Shown here: one piece after another, positions 24,655 through 34,528 of the stretch
Layout of the letters: each line of letters begins with the position of its first letter
How positions within the stretch are numbered: position 1 is the first letter of the stretch
Source: Carposina sasakii
Taxonomy: Eukaryota > Arthropoda > Insecta > Lepidoptera > Carposinidae
DNA: 64,000 nt
Reading direction: 5' to 3'
Assembly: GCA_014607495.2 (NCBI GenBank)
Contig: CP053155.1
Location: forward strand, 868,001 to 932,000
The notes under the pieces: model-generated
Databases searched by the model: none
The model's input: only the letters and a program-made list of their open reading frames with translations
Told to the model about the DNA's origin: nothing
Made by a program: the position numbers and the translations under genes

Positions 24655-25075
24655 AAACCCATGAAGAAGGTATAAAAGAGGAGATGGGACTATGAAGTGA
24701 GTCGTGTGGCAATCGTGAGGCCATGACGTCATGATAGGGGCGGAGCTTCAGCGCCAGTGTAACGCAGTACCCGTAACCACACGCTTGTGCCCCGAAATGT
24801 AACCGTATGAAAATTACAAAGACACTAGTGCTTTTATCAGGGTACTAGCGATGAGTAATTGCACTAGTAAAACAATCTTGAACCATATTGATAATGAGCA
24901 AGTAGTTTGACTAGTCACTACAAGGTGGTTTCTATGTAAATAGGCAGGGCTACAGTGTTCCATGCTCCCCTCGTCCCATACTTCACCCCCGCCCCGCGGC
25001 ACACTTTTTTTGTATGAAAATATACTTCGTCGCTACTCCTCTTTTATTTCTCCATGAAGTAAACTCTTCTCCATG
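24655..25075. repeat. Non-autonomous element J, copy 2
   Basis: Same ends and body as 22705-23035, in the same orientation. It has an extra segment of about 90 bp (24790-24895) between the two conserved halves. The shared internal order shows two insertions or a local duplication about 1.9 kb apart. Confidence 0.7.
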
Positions 25076-25114
25076 AGTAAACCTAAGTTTGGTTGGTTGC
25101 TACGTTTACGTGTC

Positions 25115-25335
25115 CTTAACTGATATATTACAGCTGATTGGTGTAGTAGGTGGTGACGAAGTTCGAATCCCGGTAGGTGCAAATGTTCACATGATGAATA
25201 TTGATGTTTGTTTCCGAGTCATGGATGTTTCTATACTTTTTTATGTATTTATTTATATATTATTATTTATATTTATGCTTAGTACCCACGAAGACCTTAG
25301 GGATCTTAATGTGTTGTGAACTTGTGAAATATTTA
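25115..25335 (+). repeat. tRNA-derived SINE family B
   Basis: Plus-strand copy with head 'ttggtgtagtaggtggtg', B box GTTCGAATCCCGGTAGGTGC and 3' 'gaccttagggatcttaatgtg'. Part of the tRNA-like head between the A and B boxes is deleted. Confidence 0.75.
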
Positions 25336-25499
25336 TTTATTATTTATTTATAATGTTGCGTGGTTTGTAAGCACCATTAGTTGATGCATTCCATACGTGT
25401 GCAATCAGTGTTAAGGTTATTTAAGGACAATGCCACAGTTTAGGCTAGATAAGGATGCATTCTTTGTGAATCATCGCCCGCATGTCTGTAGCGAAGGAC

Positions 25500-25765
25500 A
25501 AGGACAGCCGCGTGGTGCCGGCAGAGTAGAGTTTGTACCACCCCATGTCTGCCCGTGGGTATCGTGTGAGGCGATTAAGGGTTTCCGGCAGATGGGCAGC
25601 AGCACCTCTCTCGACAACATAGTCCAAAATACAAACTGCGGTTACCAACGCGCCTGTCCAGCGTGGTGACTATGGGCAAATACCCCTTATGGCAGTCTTG
25701 TCTTGGCGTGCCCTGGGGGAGGCCTACGTCCAGCAGTGGACTGCAATAGACTGATGATGACATAC
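25500..25765 (+). repeat. SINE family A copy, full-length
   Basis: Runs from GCCGCGTGGTGCCGGCAGAG through 'ggtgactatgggcaaatacc' to 'cagtggactgcaatagactg' and a short ATGATGAC tail. Confidence 0.8.
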
Positions 25766-25774
25766 ATATTAAAC

Positions 25775-25930
25775 ATGACAAGGCTGTGCTCTCGAAATAG
25801 GATGCCAGACTTGCAGGATCATACGAGATCCCAGAGCCACGTTTAACATAGCGGGGACAGATGCTAATGATCAGTGACAAGTTGCTAGCTTGTCGCCTGA
25901 GAGACTGCCCGAGTTCCTTAGTGAAATCAG
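25775..25930 (+). repeat. SINE family C copy
   Basis: 'ggatcatacgagatcccagag', 'agcggggacagatgctaatg' and 'gacaagttgctagcttgtcg' are the family C core. Confidence 0.65.
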
Positions 25931-27631
25931 CTATTAACGGACTGCCTAAATGGAAATTCCTTTGGGGCTATTGGAAATTGTACAAAATAAGAGAAAATGG
26001 CCAAAAAAAATTCAAAACAACTTTTTTCTTTTCAATACCCTTTTGTATTTAACGTTTTGTTTTGTTCCAAATGTTCCAATGCCTTACCAAAGGATTTGAA
26101 CTGAGTACCGTGTTGGCTAAACAAGTAAGATTGCGTGCAAGGAAGGAATTTGTTATTTTCAACGTCACTTATATTATATGCAGTTTTCTTTGGAAACACG
26201 TCCTTTACACTCTGATGATGCGTTTGGGACAGAACAGAATATCGAATCCAATATCTTCATATTCCGCGGAGTCAAGAATGCGAATCATTCCGCTACAAAT
26301 TAACGTTATTGATTTATAAGAAGCAATGTATTCTAAATAAAGAAAAAATAATTTCTTGCAACACTGCAACGTCTCAAGAACCAAACGTTAACCAACTAGT
26401 TTCGTTTCAGCTCAAATAATGCAGTTAGTAGAATACCATTTTGTGTACAGAGTCGAAATGAATCTGTAACGCAAACAGTCTGATAGAAAAGTTAAAGTCG
26501 AGAATTGGCCCCCTGCTCGTTTTATTTTCTAAGGCAAAATATATATGACAACACGTCAAACAGATTATGCATAGGTTTATTGTTCTGTGCCTGGCCAGTT
26601 TTTCAAATAATCTATCCTTCTAATTTCACTATAACCGGTATCCCCAAAGCCCATTAGAATAACCTGATATGATGATACCCAACCTGATAACATGAATTAA
26701 AAGTTACGAGACAAGTTTTTGTAACTTGCATATTCAACACGAACTAGCATTTCACGGCGGCCATCTTCTATTTTACACGAATTATTGCATGCTTAGTTAT
26801 AAACAACAGTGATAATTGATTTTTTAATTCGTTCGTAATCATTGAAAAGTTGAATGGGCGTTTTATGCGAGATAAGTGCTAAAAGGGCTTAATTGACGTT
26901 TTCATATTTTCAAACAAAAATGATGTAAGTAACTTTTTGACAAAAAACACCTACTTAAAATGTTTTTTATAGAAACTGGTTGACAAAAAATTCCACAGTA
27001 TCACCGCCTCAAATAGATTCCTATAAACGGTATGCCAGATCATTCGTTCGTCCACCGGTGCTATAACTTCATGCGACACCATGTAGCATAGTAAGTAGGC
27101 ATCACACCCGGTCGGCATAGCGGTTAAAACAAGTTCAAGGCAAATGGCTGCGAAACCAGTTTTCGCCTACAACCCGGCGTATTCCATCCTCGTCCATTAC
27201 ACACATTACACGCACAACAGAGAGAGACAGACGATGCCGGTAAATGTTTGCGTTCTAGAAACGCCATTAGGTAGATGCAGACTCTGATAATTGTAAGTCA
27301 ATGGTTTAATAAAATATGATATTATTCTACAAATAAGTACTTAAATGGTATTGGTTGCTAAGGCAAGGTATAAAATTTTTATAATAAACTGTATCTATCC
27401 GGATGCGAAGATATCATTGGTCATCATTATAATTTTAAACGGTAGTAAGTCCACCCCGTCAAGTAGAGACTAAGCTGAATTTAGCTGTTATAGTTACAAA
27501 TATTTGAAATGTCGATTTCTAGAAGGGAAACAAATTACTTTGGGGTCATAATGCATTCACACAGTTCAGTGCTAGTCAGACCAGACATCATATGAAATTA
27601 TGTAGCATGTAAATATTTTAATTTATTCTAA
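25931..27631. other. No recognised feature
   Basis: About 1.7 kb of AT-rich sequence without family matches. Short open frames near 26060-26320 have no recognisable domain. Confidence 0.4.
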
Positions 27632-27984
27632 TACAGGGTATTTTCTTTAACGAAGGGTACGTTCTCTATACATCAAATAAAGTAAGTTTATGCCAAAAAA
27701 AATGCTGGGATTTTTATTTATTTTTTTAATTTAATTACTTGATCGGGTGAAATTTATAGTGTCTAGTGTTTATGTTAGTTTTTTTTTATAGACAGATATT
27801 AATTATTTCTCGTGAAAAAATCTTGCTACGCGCGTCTATGTGCATTTGTGCAGAAAAACGCAGTCTATTTACTCAACTTTGGACCCTAATATTTTGGAAT
27901 GCTGGTTCCATGGAGAAAAATGATCGTGATGATGAGGAGATTCCGTAGTTTTCGGGAACGTTGACGACCAAAAATCATCCTGTA
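27632..27984 (-). repeat. MITE family F, reverse copy
   Basis: Begins 'tacagggtattttctttaac' and ends 'aaaaatcatcctgta' on the plus strand, the reverse of the copy at 19526. A short internal deletion is seen around 'ggaatgctggttccatgg'. Confidence 0.75.
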
Positions 27985-28661
27985 TATTATATTACACATA
28001 CTGACTGAACTGCCAATAATATTTCAGCATAGTGCTCAGATTGGTTCGTGAGATCTTCTGAGGCTTCAGGAGCACTGAATTTCGTTCTATAAATAACCAA
28101 GCGAATACGGATCTATATTTATCTACTTTGTTAAGAATAGAAGTATACCTACTTATATTCATATATTTCTTATTTTAATCAAACCCCGCGGGAAATCCTC
28201 AAATCTTTAAAGAACTAATTAATTAGCTATCTCAAATTAACCCGCTCGTTAATTGATAACGCAGTTATTTGTAAATGAAAACGTTTGCTCGTAAGCGTAA
28301 CTAATTGTTTTATCGCAGGGACATGCATAAACTGAATAATGTATAATTTATAGCAGAATTTCTATTTTACAATTACCACATCGCAGTCTATCATCATCAG
28401 CCAAACATTACCTATAATTTACGAACAAAACTCAAATAAATGACGTACAAATTGCACGTTTCCATGTAACCCAGATTCGCGAGAATCGCGGTCAACCGCG
28501 CGACCAAATTGTGGAAACTCTAAAAACATTTAAATTGTGACTTAAGCACTTTCACCTTGCATGGTGCGACTTTTATATATCATTTGATGCATTTTTCTCA
28601 CGTGCCGATGAATATTGTTTTGTGGCAGTTTTGTTTAAGGTTGATTTTTGTTTGCACGTCG

Positions 28662-29012
28662 CACGGTGGGCTGAAAAACGGCTTTCATAGACATAGGAAT
28701 CAAAAGTGGCAAATACCGAATTTCTAATCGAATATCGCTTCTACTAGTTATTATCATATACTCAAATGATACTCGCATCAATCTGCACAAAAACAAAGGA
28801 CTTATAATTTTTTTACGAAAAATTTGTATGAAGCTAGAATAAAAATTTAATTATCTCTTAAACGGCAAGGAAAACCGTAATATCCTTACAGGTAGTTTTA
28901 GTACTAATTATTTATGATTTTTTGACGTACTACAAATAACGGTTATCACTGCCGATTTTTTTTTAAAAATCATCAAAATATTTTTATTTATTTTTACATA
29001 CGAAACGGTTCC
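28662..29012 (+). repeat. Left Transib terminal inverted repeat, 351 bp
   Basis: Aligned by eye with the reverse complement of 32226-32576. The arms have equal length and I count three substitutions (near 28896, in the T/A run near 28965, and near 29001). The outermost seven bases are CACGGTG, one base from the V(D)J signal heptamer CACAGTG. Confidence 0.92.
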
Positions 29013-29148
29013 TTTTCGTGTTTAAGTTGAGAAACACAGAATTTTAACAACGCAAAATATAAAATTAGCATCCCCTGTCTACTTCCAAAAGGGTAGGCAA
29101 AAGTTTATTGTACTTCCGCACTTAGACATCTATTTTCAGTGGGATATT

Positions 29149-29404
29149 CATCATCATCAGCCCATAACAGTCCACTGCTGGACCTGAGCCTCTCCCGTGG
29201 GAGAATGTTGCCATAATCTCCACGCTTGGCAGGCAGGTTGGAGATCGATGTAAAAGACCATAGTATAATGAAAATGCTGCTGCCCATTTTCTGGTCTATT
29301 GAGGCTCAGGCTAAACGGCGACTAATACAAGCGTATTAGTCGCCTTTTACGCCCCTGTGTATGGAGGGTTGGTGCTATTCTATTCTGCCGGACACCACAC
29401 GGCC
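29149..29404 (-). repeat. SINE family A nested inside the Transib
   Basis: A minus-strand family A copy whose 3' end (TGGACTGTTATGGGCTGATG) carries a short ATGATG tail. It is flanked by TCAGTGGGATATT at 29136-29148 and at 29405-29417, a 13-bp duplication typical of target-primed reverse transcription. It therefore landed after the Transib was already here. It sits between the left inverted repeat and the transposase promoter. Confidence 0.88.
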
Positions 29405-29733
29405 TCAGTGGGATATTGATCAACCAAAATAAGTTTTCAATTTTAGATACATTAAAAATACCATAAAGAATTGTTAAGTAATTGTTTAGTTTCATTGTAA
29501 CTAGGTAAGTGATTAAGTAATTCTAATAATTTAGGCTTCTGAAGAGACTAAATAGGTGATTAAATAATTAGCAATATCGCGCAACAATGCAATCTTTGGA
29601 CTGCATCACTTTTTTCTGATTAGCTAATGTGGTAATTAGTTGTGCTAATGTGTTATATTGTCGACTATAAGTTTTCTTTAGTACTTCTTTGAAAAGTCTA
29701 ATGGGGGTAGTTAACTAATTATCGATTTTTTGC

Positions 29734-29741
29734 TATAAAAG
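29734..29741 (+). promoter_or_regulatory. TATA box of the transposase gene
   Basis: TATAAAAG lies 97 bp upstream of the transposase ATG, in an otherwise non-repeated internal region. Transcription would be expected to start about 25-30 bp downstream. The position fits a simple Pol II promoter inside the element; there is no experimental support. Confidence 0.6.
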
Positions 29742-29830
29742 GACTAAACTTTTGCTTTTAATTTAAATTGTTCACATCCGTGTAACTGTTAACACTAAAT
29801 AATATTTGCTCTGTGATTTTAAATCAAATA

Positions 29831-31945
29831 ATGGAAAGTTTAATCACCAATTTAGACTTGTTTGTTCTTCTAAAAAGTGAGACTACTTCATTTAATCATG
29901 AAGTATTGTTTGGTGCACTTGTATCCCGCATAGGCGATTGCCTTTCTGTCGAAGATCAAGTAACTGTTAAAGAATTTTGTCGAAGGTTTACGCGAGCTGC
30001 TTTACAGAGGTGGCAGAAATCCAGCAGATTCCTTGATAATTTCAGAAGACTGTACGGAAATTGGCTGCAAGCAAATATTGATTGGCCAAGTTGTGTGCAA
30101 ACTTTGGTTAATCGAGAAACTATTGATGATATACACACCATCTCTCAAGAACCGTCGACGTCATCGTCCGTTAGTGCAGTAACATCATCGTCTGTTGGGA
30201 CAATGACAAAAAGGTCCCGAAAACCCTTTGAAGATCTAGGAAACAAACAGAAAAAGAGAAGATCTGATGACCATACAAGCGAAGATTCCAGTGAATTGGC
30301 CTATGCAGCTGCAGCACGTTTAAAAGAAGAAGGGCATGGAGATATCGCTTCAGTGATCGAATATATGATGAAAAATCCTGAAGCAGCGGCTACAATTAGT
30401 GAGACGCTTAAAAAACCAGTGAAAAAAGTGGTTTTTACAGCAGAGAAAGCGCTTGGATTGCTTCTTTCACTAAAACTATCAAAGTGGCAATATATTACAT
30501 TGCGAGAGGCTGCCATTCGCGAAGGTGCTAATGATATATATCCATCTTACTACAAAGTGCAACAAACTAAGCTTAGTTGCTACCCTCCGAATCAATCAGT
30601 GTCAGTTACGGATTCATCGGCTCGAATTACACTTCAAGCTTTACTGGACATCACAGTGACGAGGATTCTTCAAAGTCTTTCTGACGATGTGCAAAATAAG
30701 CAGCTAAAGCTGATATCCAAGTGGGGATTTGATGGTGCCTCCAACCAAAGCCGGTACAAGCAGAAAATGGAGGGCGAGCAGGATGATTCCAGCATTTTTA
30801 TGACCTCTTTGGTCCCACTAAAACTGACAGATGGAGATAATACTTTATGGACGAACCCAAAACCATGCTCAGCTTTGTATTGTCGTCCAGTCCAGTTTAC
30901 TTTTGTAAAAGAGAGTGAAGCAGTTGTAATTGATCACAAAAGACAAATGGATGATGAAATTAAGGATCTTATCCCCACAGAGAGCAGTAATAATAACAGG
31001 GTGACTCATCATCTAATGATGACAATGATCGACGCTAAAGTCTGCACGTACCTTTCTGAAGCCAGATCAAACGCATCGTGCTACCTGTGCTTAGCAAAAC
31101 CAACAGAAATGAACCGATTAGATGTTGTAACTTCGAAGACTGTGTGTTCTGACGTATATGAATTTGGTTTGTCATCCTTACACGCCCGTATAAATTGCAT
31201 GGAATGTCTGTTACATATTGCGTACAGGCTTGACTTCAAACAGTGGGCAGCGAGAAGTAATGAGCACAAAGAAATGTTGCAGACAAGAAAAAAACACATT
31301 CAGGACAAATTTAAAGATGAGCTCAATCTGTTGATTGATATAGTAAAACAGGGCTCGGGAACCACCAATGATGGCAATACCGCACGAAAGTTTTTCGAGT
31401 TTCCAAATACAACTGCAGCTATTACCGGGTTGGATGAGGAGCTCATAAAAAGATTTGCTGTGATTTTGCAAGCAATAACATCTGGCGAGAAAATCGATGT
31501 GAACAAGTTCAAAGATTTTTCCCGCAAAACGGCAGAAAAGTACGTAGAATTATACGATTGGTACTACATGTCGGCAACCGTACATAAATTGTTAATACAC
31601 GGGGCTGACATCATTGAGAAAAATGACATTGTGCCCATTGGGGCTCTCTCTGAAGAAGCCTCAGAGTCGCGAAATAAAGATTTTAGGAGGTTCCGGGAAA
31701 ATCATTCGCGAAAAAGAAGCAGGCAAGATTCAAATCAAGATATTTTAAATATGCTTGTCATTTCCTCTGATCCCTTATTAAGTGCACAAAGGCCTAAGCT
31801 AGATAGTAAGAGAAAACTAAGCTTTTTTGGTGAAACTCTCGACTTAATCCAGTTTCAGGAAACTGAGTTCGAGTTTTTAGATGTAACTAACTTGGATTCT
31901 GACTCAGAATTGGAATCCGACAACGAGAATGATGAAAATTCGTAA
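29831..31945 (+). CDS. Transib transposase (RAG1-core-like, DDE)
   Basis: A single exon of 704 codons starting at the ATG at 29831; the frame is open 18 nt further upstream but has no earlier ATG. The enzyme should cut the element ends by nicking and hairpin formation and join them to a new site. Likely catalytic residues, by alignment to RAG1 D600, D708 and E962, are D301 in KWGFDG, D401 in TMIDAKVC and E612 in SEEASESRNKDFRRFR; the last closely parallels the RAG1 motif around E962. A zinc-binding C2H2 set is visible: C417 and C420 (CYLC), H451 and H462 (LHARINCMECLLHIAYR). A basic, probably nuclear-localising segment is at about 126-146 (KRSRK...KQKKRR). The last 20 or so residues are strongly acidic. 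There is no RING or other RAG1 N-terminal domain. I see no stop, frameshift or missing key residue. It could be active, or recently inactivated by a substitution I cannot judge. Confidence 0.95.
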   Translation: MESLITNLDLFVLLKSETTSFNHEVLFGALVSRIGDCLSVEDQVTVKEFCRRFTRAALQRWQKSSRFLDNFRRLYGNWLQANIDWPSCVQTLVNRETIDDIHTISQEPSTSSSVSAVTSSSVGTMTKRSRKPFEDLGNKQKKRRSDDHTSEDSSELAYAAAARLKEEGHGDIASVIEYMMKNPEAAATISETLKKPVKKVVFTAEKALGLLLSLKLSKWQYITLREAAIREGANDIYPSYYKVQQTKLSCYPPNQSVSVTDSSARITLQALLDITVTRILQSLSDDVQNKQLKLISKWGFDGASNQSRYKQKMEGEQDDSSIFMTSLVPLKLTDGDNTLWTNPKPCSALYCRPVQFTFVKESEAVVIDHKRQMDDEIKDLIPTESSNNNRVTHHLMMTMIDAKVCTYLSEARSNASCYLCLAKPTEMNRLDVVTSKTVCSDVYEFGLSSLHARINCMECLLHIAYRLDFKQWAARSNEHKEMLQTRKKHIQDKFKDELNLLIDIVKQGSGTTNDGNTARKFFEFPNTTAAITGLDEELIKRFAVILQAITSGEKIDVNKFKDFSRKTAEKYVELYDWYYMSATVHKLLIHGADIIEKNDIVPIGALSEEASESRNKDFRRFRENHSRKRSRQDSNQDILNMLVISSDPLLSAQRPKLDSKRKLSFFGETLDLIQFQETEFEFLDVTNLDSDSELESDNENDENS

Positions 31946-32120
31946 TATAAGAAAAATATACTTCTTTTCTTTCTTTCTTTCTAATGTAAAAAAAAATACG
32001 AATTTTCATCACTCTCATTTTTCAATTTTTTTTATTAATTATGTAAGATTACTGTACTATTTGGTTCAATTATAATTTAATTGAATATTTTGTATAATTA
32101 AGAACATTTTTGTAACTTAA

Positions 32121-32126
32121 AATAAA
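32121..32126 (+). terminator. Poly(A) signal of the transposase
   Basis: AATAAA, about 175 bp after the stop codon and about 100 bp before the right inverted repeat. It is the first canonical hexamer downstream of the coding region. Confidence 0.6.
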
Positions 32127-32225
32127 CAGCATTTTTTTATATTTTTCTTGTTTTATACCTATAAATTCATATCATTTGAGTTAACCACATTCATAATATC
32201 GATTTTCTTAAGTTAGACAATAAAG

Positions 32226-32576
32226 GGAACCGTTTCATATGTAAAAATAAATAAAAATATTTTGATGATTTTTTAAAAAAAATCGGCAGTGATAACCGTT
32301 ATTTGTAGTACGTCAAAAAATCATAAATAATTAGTACTAACACTACCTGTAAGGATATTACGGTTTTCCTTGCCGTTTAAGAGATAATTAAATTTTTATT
32401 CTAGCTTCATACAAATTTTTCGTAAAAAAATTATAAGTCCTTTGTTTTTGTGCAGATTGATGCGAGTATCATTTGAGTATATGATAATAACTAGTAGAAG
32501 CGATATTCGATTAGAAATTCGGTATTTGCCACTTTTGATTCCTATGTCTATGAAAGCCGTTTTTCAGCCCACCGTG
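32226..32576 (-). repeat. Right Transib terminal inverted repeat, 351 bp
   Basis: Reverse-complement partner of 28662-29012. It ends CAGCCCACCGTG and is followed directly by the CGTCG duplication. Similarity stops abruptly inside 'gggaacc' at 32226. Confidence 0.92.
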
Positions 32577-32581
32577 CGTCG

Positions 32582-33612
32582 TGAGAGGAAATGACTTATT
32601 GAGGGATATCACGTCGTCGACTCGTATGGACTTCCGTCGGTCAATGTCGTTTACGTGTCGGCAAACGACTAAAATATTGTAGGTAGGTACACTTACATAC
32701 TATGTGCGTAAAGTTCATTGTACTGCGTATATCAGCAGTTAAAAAGATATCCACGATTTATAAAAGCCGTCTAATTCTTAGCAAATTGGAAGTGAACCAA
32801 GTAGACCGAACACCATTGTGAAGTAGACTTTTTTGTGCTTAGGAATACCTAAAATCATAGTCAGACCCTATAGAAATAGATTTTTGTTATTACCTACCTA
32901 GGTGGTGTAATTAATTTAAATTCCTATTGTGAATAATCAGACATTACTAACTGTAAGTTGAAAACCATTTTCCGTGAACGTTCTTTGTTTAGATAGGTAG
33001 TTTTGTCAACAAAAAACATTACGCTTTTTAAACAGCGCGCGTTGAAGTCTTTTCAATAACAACGTGTCTTGCGAACCGTAACATTACATTACGTTTAACC
33101 AGCACTTATTTATTACTTACCTACCTGAATACTGAAATAACCTGGTTTAGAAAATTAAAAATTGCCACATACACGCTTTTAGCTGTGCTTCAATATTGTT
33201 GCAACGTGATTTCAACTGTATTCAATCAATAGGTACATAACTGGCGTAAGTCAATAAATTCCATTTCCGTGTTTAGATTCAAAATTGCAAAATGCAGGTT
33301 ATTAATTGCTGATCATTACATATTAATGATAGTTCGCATCACGAGACTAATTCAGAGAATAAGGAAAGACATTAATTAATTGTCACTTTACAATTACAAG
33401 AATGGTAATGGGATATTGCGAAGTCATTCTTACATTAATTTATCATTAAATTAATATCCTCGTGACAAAGTAACATTATTATTATACCTATTATTAACCT
33501 TGTTCAGCTACCTGTTTTAATAAACCTCCCGTCGAAAAAACTTTCGTTCGATATTTTTTCACCGATCCACTTTTTAGTGAAAAGAACGGTAGTTGCAGCG
33601 AAAAACACTGAC
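32582..33612. other. Intron, no feature recognised
   Basis: Lies downstream (minus strand) of the splice donor at 33612, so it is most likely the start of a very long first intron. I recognise no repeat family in it. Confidence 0.45.
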
Positions 33613-33694
33613 CTGATAAATGCCTTGTGTCTGTCTGTGCGGCCGCCGCTGCAAACAGCACAAGGAGCCAGAACGCCTCCCAGGCGCCCCGCAT
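33613..33694 (-). CDS. First coding exon of a secreted or membrane protein
   Basis: On the minus strand an ATG at 33694 opens a 27-residue stretch, MRGAWEAFWLLVLFAAAAAQ then TDTRHLS. It is followed by a good donor (CAG|GTCAGT) in phase 1. The sequence is a classical signal peptide: short N-terminal region with one Arg, hydrophobic WLLVLF core, and an Ala-rich region with likely cleavage after the alanines before Gln. The exon is GC-rich relative to its surroundings, with GC-rich sequence upstream, as expected at a 5' end. No continuation exon was recognised in the 33.6 kb to the left end of the window. The gene therefore has a very long first intron, or its next exons are too small to see by eye. 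The protein family cannot be told from a signal peptide alone. Confidence 0.6.
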
Positions 33695-33960
33695 CTTCAC
33701 TTCACTAACCACATCAACACAAAAAACACAATAAAACCAATAATATACAATACAATCAACACAGTAGCCAATCCATTCAAATCGACGCGAAAGTTTGAAA
33801 CTTGGAGGAAAGTTTTGGGACGTGGCGAGAGAGACGTTCAGTTAAGTTGCGCGCGGGCGGGCGACTGGTAGGTAAGTGAACGCCGGCCGGCGCGGCAGGT
33901 GTAGCCAACTACACAAACAATCTCCACGCACAGCCTTTTCGTGGGGAATTGTTATTGTCT
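33695..33960 (-). promoter_or_regulatory. 5' UTR and GC-rich promoter region
   Basis: Upstream of the signal-peptide ATG, the first 110 bp on the minus strand are AT-rich leader-like sequence. They are preceded by a GC-rich block at 33840-33900 ('gcgcgcgggcgggcgactgg' and 'gccggccggcgcggc'). No TATA box is visible. The gene is divergent from virilizer, with about 3.4 kb between the two start codons. Confidence 0.4.
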
Positions 33961-34204
33961 TAGAATTAGCTCTCTAAAGTAGACTAATCAGTCTTATTTT
34001 GTAGCTGCTGTTTTTGGAAATGCTACTTACGTGTTTGAACATTATCCTTAGGTTGCTTCCCTTCCGAACTGATCTAAATTTGGTGATCAACTATTTTGGA
34101 CCCTGAGAAAGGAAATGGCCTAGGTACTTTTTATTCCAGTGAAATATTTTTATATCTTCTATATCTATCTATTTTCTATCTACATCTTCTCTCTTCTTCT
34201 TATA

Positions 34205-34528
34205 TCTACATATAATAAAATTGTAACAGATCGATCTTTGTGCTCGCTAATCTCAGGAAGATTTCGATGCAATTTTCAGGAATATATTGTAACAGGTCCC
34301 ACTTAACATATAGACTACTATAAAATTATTAATAAAGAAAATGGAAAAAAAAATTCACCCGAGTGGGAATCGAACCCACGACCACGGCAAACCGTGCCAG
34401 CCGCTATAACCACTAAGCCACCGGGTAAATTTTTACTTTTTATCCCGGGAAATTGTTTTCATCCCGGATAATATCGACATTTAATTTTTTCTGCAGACCA
34501 CGCGGACGGAGTCGCGGGCGTCCACTAT
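34205..34528 (+). mobile_element. Helitron carrying a nested SINE
   Basis: Same family as 4172: TCTACATATAATAAAATTGT at the start, and the 'cgcggacggagtcgcgggcg' hairpin with CCACTAT (for CTAG) at the end. The body is shortened in its 5' half and is interrupted after 'aacatatagactac' by a family T SINE. Confidence 0.75.
34318..34432 (-). repeat. tRNA-like SINE (family T) inside the Helitron
   Basis: The minus-strand head has intact A-box (TGGCTTAGTGG) and B-box (GGTTCGATTCC) sequences, then a poly-T-containing body and 'ccattttctttattaataa'. The Helitron resumes at 34433 with 'ttactttttatcccggg'. I could not define a clear target duplication. Confidence 0.7.

Larger units (their letters stand above)
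28662..32576 (+). mobile_element. Complete Transib DNA transposon (RAG1 superfamily)
   Basis: A 3,915-bp element. Both ends read CACGGTGGGCTGAAAAACGG inward. It is bounded by CGTCG at 28657-28661 and again at 32577-32581, an exact 5-bp target duplication. Five-base GC-rich duplications and CAC-starting ends are the hallmark of Transib, the superfamily from which vertebrate RAG1 arose. The order is: 351-bp left terminal inverted repeat, nested SINE, TATA box, one 704-aa transposase gene, poly(A) signal, 351-bp right repeat. No second gene is present, in particular no RAG2-like kelch protein, which argues against a ProtoRAG. The open gene, the exact duplication and the nearly identical ends suggest a fairly recent insertion; whether it can still move is inference. 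The insertion site is not inside another repeat I recognise. Confidence 0.93.

Noticed and set aside
28662..32576. ProtoRAG or RAG1/RAG2-type locus
   Set aside because: No RAG2-like kelch gene, no RAG1 N-terminal RING region, and a single transposase gene between the arms. Transib is the simpler call.
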